Positions 15,438-23,257 of a DNA stretch of 43,194 nucleotides are shown piece after piece (position 1 is the stretch's first letter; every line of letters begins with the position of its first letter). The position numbers and the translations under genes were made by a program. The stretch lies in NCBI GenBank assembly GCA_040400875.1, contig JBBAPK010000023.1:1-43194 (forward strand), read 5' to 3'. Origin of the DNA: PBB1 sp040400875 (lineage in GTDB: Bacteria > Pseudomonadota > Gammaproteobacteria > Burkholderiales > Burkholderiaceae_C). Below the pieces are notes generated by a model. The model had not been told where the DNA came from. It saw nothing but the letters and a program-made list of their open reading frames with translations, and did not search any database.

Positions 15438-16888
15438 ATGTTTGAACAAACCTTCAAGAACATCGACGACATCCTGCACAAGGATGCCGGGTGCACCAGT
15501 GAGCTCGATTACACCGAGCAGTCGTCTTGGTTGCTGTTCCTGAAGTACCTCGACGCGCTCGAGCGCGACAAGGCGCTCGAAGCCGAACTTGAAGGCAAGC
15601 GCTACCAACCCATCATCGACGCCGACCACCGCTGGGAAGCGTGGGCTGCGCCGCGCACGCCTGAGGGCCGGCTCGACCACAACGCCGCGCTCACCGGCGA
15701 CGACCTGCGCGACTTCGTCAACTGGCGGCTGATTCCCTACCTGGCCGGCTTCAAGCAGCGCGCCAGCGGGCCCAACACCATCGAATACAAGATCGGCGAG
15801 GTCTTCAGCGAGATCAAGAACAAGATCCAAAGCGGCTACAACCTGCGCGACGTGATCGAGCGCGTCGATGAGCTGCGCTTTGGCTCACAGACCGAAAAGC
15901 ACGAGCTGTCGCACCTGTACGAAGCCAAGATCAAGAACATGGGCAACGCCGGGCGCAACGGCGGCGAGTACTACACGCCGCGCCCGCTCATCCGCGCCAT
16001 GATCAAGGTGGTCAACCCACAGATCGGCGAGCGCATCTACGACGGCGCCTGTGGCTCGGCCGGCTTCCTGTGCGAGGCGTTTGACCACCTGCTGCCCCAG
16101 GCCACCAAGGCCGACGACCTGGCCACGCTGCAAACGCGCACCTTCTACGGCAAGGAGAAGAAAAGCCTTGCCTACGTGATTGCAATCATGAACATGATCC
16201 TGCACGGCATCGAAGCGCCCAACGTCGTGCACGCCAACACGCTGGCCGACAACCTCAGCGACATCCAGGACCGTGACCGCTTCGATGTGATCCTGGCCAA
16301 CCCGCCCTTCGGCGGCAAAGAGCGCAAAGAGGTCCAGCAGAACTTCCCCATCAAGACCGGCAAGCCTTCTTGTTCTTGCAGCACTTCATCAAGACGCTCA
16401 AGGCCGGCGGGCGCGCAGCCATCGTCATCAAGAACACCTTTCTCAGCAACACCGATCAGGCGTCAACCAGCCTTCGCAGGCTGCTGCTCGAGAGCTGCAA
16501 CCTGCACACCGTGCTCGACTGCCCCGGCGGCACCTTTCAAGGCGCCGGCGTCAAGACCGTGGTGCTGTTCTTCAACAAGGGCGAGCCCAAGCGCCGCGTC
16601 TGGTTCTACCAGCTCGACGTGGGCCGCAACATGGGCAAGACCAACCCGCTCAACGACGCCGATCTGATCGACTTCATCGAGCAGCAAAAGACCTTTGCCG
16701 ACTCGGCGCGCAGCTGGTCGGTGGACGTCGCCGGCATCGACACCACTACCTTCGACCTGTCGGTCAAGAACCCGAACGGCGGCGACGAGGTCGCGCTGCG
16801 CACGCCCCAGGAGATCCTCGACGAGATCGAGGCGCTGGATGCGGAGAGTGCGGATGTGCTGGCGGTGATTCGGGGTTTCGTGTCATGA
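15438..16888 (+). pseudogene. hsdM: Type I restriction-modification DNA methyltransferase HsdM, frameshifted
   Basis: The adenine methyltransferase subunit of a type I restriction system, split into two frames. Residues 1-308 (to 16361) hold the N-terminal helical domain, GEYYTPR (176-182), motif I DGACGSAGF (202-210) and the catalytic NPPF (288-291). After NFPIKTG the homologous sequence (LFLQHFIKTLKAGGRAAIVIKN and onward) continues in the next frame from about 16367 to the stop at 16888. One missing base between 16359 and 16367 explains it: adding one base makes the whole 484 codons, a normal HsdM length. The break is not in a homopolymer. It is either a real mutation that destroys modification or a sequencing or assembly error. 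The stop overlaps hsdS by ATGA. Confidence 0.92.
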
Positions 16889-18093
16889 CACTGGGCGCCG
16901 CGCTGGGCGAACTGTTCCGCGTTGGTTCCAGCAAGCGCGTACTCAAGTCGCAGTGGCAGTCCGAAGGCGTTCCCTTCTATCGCGGACGCGAAATCACTCG
17001 ACTGGCGAACGATGGTTCCGTGGAGAACGAGCTCTTCATTTCGGAATCGCTGTACACGGAGCTAGCCAGCCAGAACGGCGTTCCCGATGCTGGCGACATC
17101 ATGGTCACCGCGATCGGGACCATCGGCAACTCATACGTAGTCAGGAAAGATGACAGGTTCTACTTTAAGGACGCGAGTGTTCTCTGGCTGAAAAAGACTG
17201 CGTCGGTGAGCAGCGAGTTCATCAACTACTGGCTCAAGTCGGATCTGTTCTTCGGACAACTGGACAGGGGCAACGGTGCGACCGTTGATACGTTAACCAT
17301 TCAAAAGCTTCAGGCAGTAGTTCTTGACCTACCGCCACCGCCTGACCAGCGCCGGATAGTCGCCATCCTCGACGAAGCCTTCGAGGGCATCGCCACCGCC
17401 AAGGCCAACGCCGAGAAGAACCTGCGGAATGCGCGGGAGTTGTTCAACAGCTCGGTCGACTTGGCGCTATCGCACAAGGGAAATGAACGCCTCGAGACCA
17501 CGCTGGGCGATGAGGTCGAAGTACTAGCGGGGTTCGCATTCCGCAGCAAGGGCTATGTGGCCGCTACCGGCGGCGTTCGGCTTCTATGTGGCGACAACAT
17601 CATGCAGGGCTACCTTCGTTGGGACGATGCAAAGGCCTGGCCATCCAAGGATTGCGCGCCGTACTCACGATTCGGACTTCAAGTGGGAGACGTCGTTCTG
17701 GCGATGGACCGGCCCTGGGTCAAGGCTGGTCTGAAACGCGCCCAGCTCGGTCATGCTGACTTGCCAAGCCTGTTGCTCCAGCGCACAGCTCGATTGCGAC
17801 CTACAGGGCGTATGACGGCGAATTTTCTTTTTCACTTGACCGGCAGTCAGTCATTCAGTCGGCACTTGCTCGGACAGCAGACCGGTAGCGGCGTGCCCCA
17901 CATCAGCGGAAAGCAGATCGAGGGCTTTCGATTCATGCTTCCGCCTATGGCAGAACAGCGCACTATCGCCAGTGCTTTGGACGAAGCTGACCGCCATTCG
18001 CAGCGGCTCGGCGAAATATGTGAACGCAAGCTCGCCGCCCTCGACAAACTGAAGAAATCCCTGCTCCATCAGGCTTTCAGCGGCGCGCTGTAG
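16885..18093 (+). CDS. hsdS: Type I restriction-modification specificity subunit HsdS
   Basis: A 402-residue protein that recognises the bipartite target for the HsdM/HsdR complex. It has the two-repeat layout: target-recognition domain 1 (about 1-155), central helix (PPPPDQRRIVAILDEAFEGIATAKANAEKNLRNA), target-recognition domain 2 (about 205-350), and a C-terminal helix (PPMAEQRTIASALDEADRHSQRLGEICERKLAALDKLKKSLLHQAF). The start ATG overlaps the hsdM stop. Both domains look complete, so specificity should be intact. The recognised site cannot be read from sequence. Confidence 0.93.
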   Translation: MTLGAALGELFRVGSSKRVLKSQWQSEGVPFYRGREITRLANDGSVENELFISESLYTELASQNGVPDAGDIMVTAIGTIGNSYVVRKDDRFYFKDASVLWLKKTASVSSEFINYWLKSDLFFGQLDRGNGATVDTLTIQKLQAVVLDLPPPPDQRRIVAILDEAFEGIATAKANAEKNLRNARELFNSSVDLALSHKGNERLETTLGDEVEVLAGFAFRSKGYVAATGGVRLLCGDNIMQGYLRWDDAKAWPSKDCAPYSRFGLQVGDVVLAMDRPWVKAGLKRAQLGHADLPSLLLQRTARLRPTGRMTANFLFHLTGSQSFSRHLLGQQTGSGVPHISGKQIEGFRFMLPPMAEQRTIASALDEADRHSQRLGEICERKLAALDKLKKSLLHQAFSGAL

Positions 18094-18114
18094 CGAGCGG
18101 CCGGACCATGCTCA

Positions 18115-18180
18115 ATTTATAGAAACATTACCAAAGTTATCCTCTTTTTATAATCTTTGTAAGTTAGCTATAAACTGCAA
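18115..18180 (+). promoter_or_regulatory. AT-rich promoter region before ATPase gene
   Basis: This 66-bp block is far richer in A and T than its GC-rich surroundings. It holds an exact -10 TATAAT at 18149-18154 and an imperfect TTACCA at 18128-18133 (15-base spacing). TTTATA and TATAAA arms lie at 18147-18152 and 18169-18174. A separate promoter for the ATPase and hsdR is likely, so hsdR need not be expressed with hsdMS. Confidence 0.55.
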
Positions 18181-18182
18181 TC

Positions 18183-19376
18183 GTGAACCCCGTTGACAAC
18201 CCCTACGCCCCCGGCGCCGGCACGCCGCCGCCGGAGTTGGCGGGCCGCGACGATCTGCTTGAAAGCGTGCGCATCGCCGCCGAGCGCATCCGCGCCGGAC
18301 GGCCGGCGAAGAGCCTGCTTTTGATCGGTCTGCGCGGCGTTGGCAAGACCGTGCTGCTCGATCGCATGCGCAACGACGCCGAAGCCGCCGCGCTGCACAC
18401 ACTGCGCATCGAAGCACCGGAGGGGCGCTCGCTTCCGGCCATCCTCGCACCACAACTCCGACAGGCCTTGTTGCGGTTGTCGCGGCTTGAGCAGACCCGC
18501 GATCTGGCAAAGCGCGCCCTGCGGGGGCTGGCGGGCTTCGCCAAGGGTTTGAAGATCAAGTACAGCGACATCGAGGTCGGCATCGATTACGAACCGGAAC
18601 CCGGCCTGGCCGACAACGGCGATCTGGAACACGATCTTCAAGCGCTGCTCGAGGTGGCCGGCGAGGCCGCGCGCAGCGCGGGCACGGCCTTGATCCTCTT
18701 CATCGACGAGTTGCAATACGTCGACGAAGACCAGATGGCCGCGCTGATCACAGCCTTGCACCGGGTCGCTCAGCGCCAGCTGCCGGTGATGATGGTCGGC
18801 GCAGGTCTGCCGCAACTGCCAGGCCGCATGGGGCGCGCCAAGTCTTACGCCGAGCGTCTTTTCGATTACCCCCTGATCGGCCCGCTCACTGCCGCCGCCG
18901 CACGCGAAGCCATCGAGGTGCCGGCTGCGCAGCAACACGTCGAGTTCGAGCCGCAGGCACTGGAGTGCATCGTGCGCGAAACCCAGGGCTACCCCTACTT
19001 CTTGCAGGAATGGGGCAAGCACGCCTGGGATGAGGCGTCGCGCTCGCCCATCACCGTACGCGACGTCGAGCAAGCCTCGGCCATCACCATTGCCGCGCTG
19101 GACGAGAGCTTTTTCCGTGTGCGCTTCGACCGGCTGACACCGTCCGAAAAGCGCTATTTGCGCGCCATGGCCTCGCTCGGCGCGGGCCCACACCGCTCAG
19201 GCGACATCGCCAACGCCCTGGCTCGCAAGGTCACGGCACTGGGGCCGACGCGCAACCAGTTGATCTCCAAAGGGATGATCTGGAGTCCCAGCCACGGCGA
19301 CACGGCATTCACTGTGCCGATGTTCGATCAGTTCATGATCCGCATCATGCCGGGGGACGATTGGCGCGTGGCCTGA
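18183..19376 (+). CDS. Orc1/Cdc6-like AAA+ ATPase within the restriction locus
   Basis: A 397-residue cytoplasmic ATPase of the AAA_16/Orc1-like type. It has GRDDLLESVR (residues 21-30), Walker A GLRGVGKT (49-56), Walker B LILFIDELQ (170-178) and a sensor-1-like MMVGAGLP (203-210). A C-terminal winged-helix region (about 320-390, from LTPSEKRYLRAMASLG to DTAFTVPMFDQFMIR) resembles the DNA-binding end of Cdc6-type proteins. The start is a GTG at 18183; no ribosome-binding site is clear. The stop overlaps the hsdR ATG (TGATG). Its role in restriction is unknown: regulation, DNA loading or a separate defence function are all possible. Confidence 0.8.
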   Translation: MNPVDNPYAPGAGTPPPELAGRDDLLESVRIAAERIRAGRPAKSLLLIGLRGVGKTVLLDRMRNDAEAAALHTLRIEAPEGRSLPAILAPQLRQALLRLSRLEQTRDLAKRALRGLAGFAKGLKIKYSDIEVGIDYEPEPGLADNGDLEHDLQALLEVAGEAARSAGTALILFIDELQYVDEDQMAALITALHRVAQRQLPVMMVGAGLPQLPGRMGRAKSYAERLFDYPLIGPLTAAAAREAIEVPAAQQHVEFEPQALECIVRETQGYPYFLQEWGKHAWDEASRSPITVRDVEQASAITIAALDESFFRVRFDRLTPSEKRYLRAMASLGAGPHRSGDIANALARKVTALGPTRNQLISKGMIWSPSHGDTAFTVPMFDQFMIRIMPGDDWRVA

Positions 19377-21724
19377 TGAACGAAGCCGAAACCCGCGCCG
19401 AGCACATCGACCCTGCTCTTGCCGCCGCCGGCTGGGGCGTGGTGGACGGCAGCCGCGTGATGCGCGAGCACGGCATCACACTGGGCCGGTTGCAGGGTGG
19501 CGGCGGCAGGTCGCAACGGGCCAAGGCCGAGATCGCCGACTACGTGCTCGTGTACCGCAACACCAAGCTGGCGGTCATCGAGGCCAAGGCGTGGGGCAAG
19601 CCGCACACCGAAGGCGTGGGCCAGGCCAAGAGTTACGCCGCCAAGCTGGCTGTGCGCTTCACCTTTGCCACCAACGGCCAGGCGATCTACCGCATCGACA
19701 TGAGCACCGGCACCGAAGGCGACGTGGCCGGTTACCCGAGCCCCGATAAGCTGTGGGCGCTGACCTTTGCCGAAGCCGAGGCGGCCACCGCCGCGTGGCG
19801 CGACCGGTTTGCGGCCATCGCGTTCGAGGACAAGGGCGGCACCTGGCAGGGCCGCTACTACCAGGACATCGCCATCACCCGCGTGCTCGAAGCCATCGCG
19901 GCCGGGCGCGATCGCATCTTGCTGACGCTGGCCACCGGCACGGGCAAGACCTTCATCGCATTCCAGCTGGCGTGGAAGCTGTTTCAAAGCCGCTGGAACG
20001 TGGCTGACTGGAAGAGCGGCGCCGAGCCCACGCGCCACCCACGCATTCTGTTTTTGGCCGATCGCAACATCTTGGCCGATCAGGCCTACAACGCGTTTTC
20101 AGCGTTTGCCGACGATGCGCTGGTGCGCATCGACCCGGCCGACATTCGCAAAAAGGGCCGCGTGCCCAAGAACGGCAGCATCTTCTTCACGATCTTCCAG
20201 ACCTTCATGAGCGGCCCGCCCCGCGAGGGCAAACCGTCGCCCTACTTTGGCGATTACCCGGCGGATTTCTTTGACTTCATCGTGATCGACGAATGCCACC
20301 GCGGCGGCGCCAGCGACGAGAGCAACTGGCGAGCGATCCTCGAATACTTTGCGCCTGCGGTGCAACTGGGCCTGACCGCCACGCCCAAGCGCACGCTCAA
20401 CGGCGACACCTACGCCTACTTTGGCGAGCCGGTGTTCGTGTACTCGCTCAAAGAGGGCATCAACGATGGCTTCCTGACTCCGTTCAAGGTCAAGCAGATC
20501 GCCACGACGCTGGACGACTACACGCACACGCCTGACAACGCGGTGGTGGCAGGCGAAGTGGTGGCTGGCAAGCGCTACGTCGAAAACGAGTTCAACAAGA
20601 TCATCATCATTCCGGAGCGTGAGGCGTACCGGGTTCGTCTGTTCATGGACAAGATCGACCAGCGCGAAAAGACCATCGTGTTCTGTGCCACGCAGGCCCA
20701 CGCGCTGGCGGTGCGCGACTTGATCAACCAGACCAAGACCAGCACCAACGCCAACTACTGCGCCCGGGTGACCGCCAACGACGGCGCCATCGGCGACCAG
20801 CACCTGCGTGACTTTCAGGACAACGAGAAAACCATCCCGACCATCCTGACCACGTCGCAAAAGCTCAGCACCGGCGTGGATGCGCGCAACGTGCGCAACA
20901 TCGTGCTGATGCGGCCGGTGAATTCGATGATCGAGTTCAAACAGATCATCGGCCGGGGCACGCGGCTGTACGACGGCAAGGACTACTTCACGATCTACGA
21001 CTTCGTGAAGGCACACCACCACTTCAGCGACCCCGAGTGGGACGGCGAGCCGATCGAGCCCGAGCCAAAGGGCATTGCCACGGGATCAGGCGCCACCGCG
21101 ATACCAACTGGTGAACCGCCGCCGCCAACGGGTGGCACACCGCGACCTGAAAAGATCAAGATCAAACTGGCCGACGGCAAGATTCGCAGCATCCAGAGCA
21201 TGATGTCCACCAGCTTCTGGAGCGCCGACGGTCGACCCATGTCGGCGGCGCAGTTTCTGGAAACGATGTACGGCGCTTTGCCTGAGTTCTTCCGGGACGA
21301 AGACGAACTGCGCCGCATCTGGAGCGCGCCCGACACGCGCAAGGCGCTGCTGCTCGGGTTGGCCGACAAGGGCTTTGGCCGCGAGCCGCTGGCCGAGATA
21401 CAAAAGATCATCGAGGCCGAAAACAGCGACCTGTTCGACGTGCTGGCCTACGTGGCCTTTGCGGCCGAGCCCGTGACCCGGGCCGAACGCGCAGCAGCCG
21501 CGAAGTCAGCCACGGCCACCGAGTTCACCGACAAGCAAAAGACCTTCGTCGATTTCGTGCTGGCTCAATACGTGAGCCAGGGCGTGGATGAGCTCGACGC
21601 CGAGAAACTGTCACCGCTGCTGCGTCTGAGGTACCAGGCGCTCAACGAGGCCTTTGCCGAGCTGGGCGACCCCACGCGGGTGCGTGAGGTCCTCGTGGGT
21701 TTTCAGCGCCACCTGTACGCCTGA
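19376..21724 (+). CDS. hsdR: Type I restriction enzyme motor/nuclease subunit HsdR
   Basis: A 782-residue subunit that translocates and cuts unmodified DNA. The N-terminal PD-(D/E)xK nuclease shows D55 (IADYVLVY), E69 and K71 (VIEAKAWGK), and QAKSYA (84-89) as the QxxxY motif. The superfamily 2 motor has Walker A ATGTGKT (186-192), DECH (305-308), TATPKR and the C-terminal IIGRGTRL. The C-terminal region from about residue 590 contains an EFFRDE domain typical of the HsdR C-terminus. The ATG at 19376 overlaps the ATPase stop. It converges on rlmB with 7 bp between them. It appears intact even though hsdM is broken. Confidence 0.94.
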   Translation: MNEAETRAEHIDPALAAAGWGVVDGSRVMREHGITLGRLQGGGGRSQRAKAEIADYVLVYRNTKLAVIEAKAWGKPHTEGVGQAKSYAAKLAVRFTFATNGQAIYRIDMSTGTEGDVAGYPSPDKLWALTFAEAEAATAAWRDRFAAIAFEDKGGTWQGRYYQDIAITRVLEAIAAGRDRILLTLATGTGKTFIAFQLAWKLFQSRWNVADWKSGAEPTRHPRILFLADRNILADQAYNAFSAFADDALVRIDPADIRKKGRVPKNGSIFFTIFQTFMSGPPREGKPSPYFGDYPADFFDFIVIDECHRGGASDESNWRAILEYFAPAVQLGLTATPKRTLNGDTYAYFGEPVFVYSLKEGINDGFLTPFKVKQIATTLDDYTHTPDNAVVAGEVVAGKRYVENEFNKIIIIPEREAYRVRLFMDKIDQREKTIVFCATQAHALAVRDLINQTKTSTNANYCARVTANDGAIGDQHLRDFQDNEKTIPTILTTSQKLSTGVDARNVRNIVLMRPVNSMIEFKQIIGRGTRLYDGKDYFTIYDFVKAHHHFSDPEWDGEPIEPEPKGIATGSGATAIPTGEPPPPTGGTPRPEKIKIKLADGKIRSIQSMMSTSFWSADGRPMSAAQFLETMYGALPEFFRDEDELRRIWSAPDTRKALLLGLADKGFGREPLAEIQKIIEAENSDLFDVLAYVAFAAEPVTRAERAAAAKSATATEFTDKQKTFVDFVLAQYVSQGVDELDAEKLSPLLRLRYQALNEAFAELGDPTRVREVLVGFQRHLYA

Positions 21725-21731
21725 TCGGGCG

Positions 21732-22481
21732 TCAGGCCTTCCTGTCGCGCTGCCTCAGCGCCTCGTACAAGCAAACCCCGCTGGCCACCGAGACGTTGAG
21801 GCTTTCGACCGCGCCGCGCATCGGGATGCTGACCAGCTCGTCGCAGGTCTTGCCGGTGAGCTGGCGCATGCCGGCGCCTTCGGCACCGAGCACCAGCGCC
21901 ACCGGGCCACTCAGGTCGATGTCGTAGATCGACTTCGTGGCGGTGTCGGACGTGCCGATGACGCGGATGTTGCGGTCTTTGAGCTCGTTGAGGGTGCGCG
22001 CGAGGTTGGTGACCATGAAGTAAGGCACCGTCTCGGCCGCGCCGCTGGCCACCTTGGACACTGTGGCATTGACGCCCACGGCGTGGTCCTTGGGCGCGAT
22101 CACCGCGTGGGCGCCGGCACCGTCGGCCACGCGCAGGCAGGCGCCCAGGTTGTGCGGATCGGTGATGCCATCAAGCACCAGCAGCAGCGGGTTGCCGCCG
22201 ACCGAGTCGAGCTCGTCGAGCGTGTCGTCGAGCGAGTGGCTGAGCGCTACCGGCTGCGCGCGCGCCACCACGCCTTGATGGCGGTGCGTGCCGCACATCT
22301 TTTGCAGCTGGGTGTCGGTGCTGTCGACCAGCTTGGCGCCGGCGGCGGTGGCACGCTCGGCGAACTGGCGCATGCGCTGATCGCGCCGACTGGTGTCGAC
22401 GTGGATCTCGATGACCGACTGGGGGGCCGTCTTCAGACGGATCGTGATGGCGTGAAAGCCGAATAAAACCTTGGTGCTCAT
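21732..22481 (-). CDS. rlmB: 23S rRNA (guanosine-2-prime-O-)-methyltransferase
   Basis: A 249-residue SPOUT-class methyltransferase (TrmH/SpoU family) that modifies G2251 of 23S rRNA in E. coli. The N-terminal substrate-binding domain starts MSTKVLFGFHAITIRL. The knotted catalytic domain carries VLDGITDPHNLGACLRVADG (motif 1), LVLGAEGAGM (motif 2) and IPMRGAVESLNVSVASGV (motif 3). The start at 22481 is fixed by homology to GFHAV-type N-termini. It lies downstream of the purL and acyltransferase-like genes on the same strand. Confidence 0.94.
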   Translation of the reverse strand: MSTKVLFGFHAITIRLKTAPQSVIEIHVDTSRRDQRMRQFAERATAAGAKLVDSTDTQLQKMCGTHRHQGVVARAQPVALSHSLDDTLDELDSVGGNPLLLVLDGITDPHNLGACLRVADGAGAHAVIAPKDHAVGVNATVSKVASGAAETVPYFMVTNLARTLNELKDRNIRVIGTSDTATKSIYDIDLSGPVALVLGAEGAGMRQLTGKTCDELVSIPMRGAVESLNVSVASGVCLYEALRQRDRKA

Positions 22482-22510
22482 CGCTTCGATGGTAGCGGGT
22501 GGCCCTGCGC

Positions 22511-23257
22511 TCAAGGGCTGCGGTGCAGCACCCACGCGGCGGCCATGACAAGCGCGATCAGCACCGGCTGGTGCGCCATGTAGAACAGCAAGCTGCGCCG
22601 TCCCAGCCAGGCCAGCGGCCGGCCCACCACGCGCAGCCCGGCGGGCAAGGCATCGGCCAGCCAGCCGCGGCGCTGACGCAGCGCCCATTGCCCGGCGGCC
22701 ATTCCCCACAGCGCCACGCCCAGCCACGGCAGCAGCGGCAGGTAGTCTTCGGTGACCGGCTTGTGCGTGACCAGCCCGACCCAGTTGGTGGCGCGGCTGT
22801 CAAAAAACGGATGCGGCAGCAGCAGCGGCAACAGCAGCGCCAGCGCGCCCAGCAGCCACAGCCCACCCCGCGCGGGTGCAGCCAGGCGCAGCACCAGCAG
22901 CATCAACGCGATGCCGTGCAGCACGCCAAAGCTGATGTAGCTGCGCGGGAACATCAACCACGAGCCGGCGCTCACCAGCAGCGCGCAGCCGACCAACTGC
23001 GCCCAACGCTTCCAAAAGCGCGCACTGCCCTGCCCCTGGTCCAGCGCCACCGCCTGCGACAGCCCAACGCAAACAAGGAACAGGCTGACGATGGCGCTGC
23101 GCTGCACGGTCCACAGCGGGTCCTCGTAGAGGTTTTGCGAGATGAAGCCGGCCTGGTTCAAATCGAAGCAAAAGTGAAACCCGGCCATCCAGACGATGGC
23201 CGCGCCACGCAGCGCGTCGAGCCGCTCGAAACGCTCAGCCGACCCAGCGACGCGCAT
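22511..23257 (-). CDS. DUF1624-type membrane protein (heparan-alpha-glucosaminide acetyltransferase-like)
   Basis: A 248-residue inner-membrane protein with about seven hydrophobic segments. ERLDALRGAAIVWMAGFHFCFDLN is the family start, with LDALRG and the FHFCFDLN histidine segment matching DUF1624 acyltransferase-like proteins. Later FGVLHGIALMLLVLRL and the C-terminal LAWLGRRSLLFYMAHQPVLIA also fit. The substrate is unknown; relatives may transfer acyl groups across the membrane. The start ATG at 23257 overlaps the 3-prime end of purL by 23 bp; an ATG at 23290 would overlap more. Confidence 0.78.
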   Translation of the reverse strand: MRVAGSAERFERLDALRGAAIVWMAGFHFCFDLNQAGFISQNLYEDPLWTVQRSAIVSLFLVCVGLSQAVALDQGQGSARFWKRWAQLVGCALLVSAGSWLMFPRSYISFGVLHGIALMLLVLRLAAPARGGLWLLGALALLLPLLLPHPFFDSRATNWVGLVTHKPVTEDYLPLLPWLGVALWGMAAGQWALRQRRGWLADALPAGLRVVGRPLAWLGRRSLLFYMAHQPVLIALVMAAAWVLHRSP

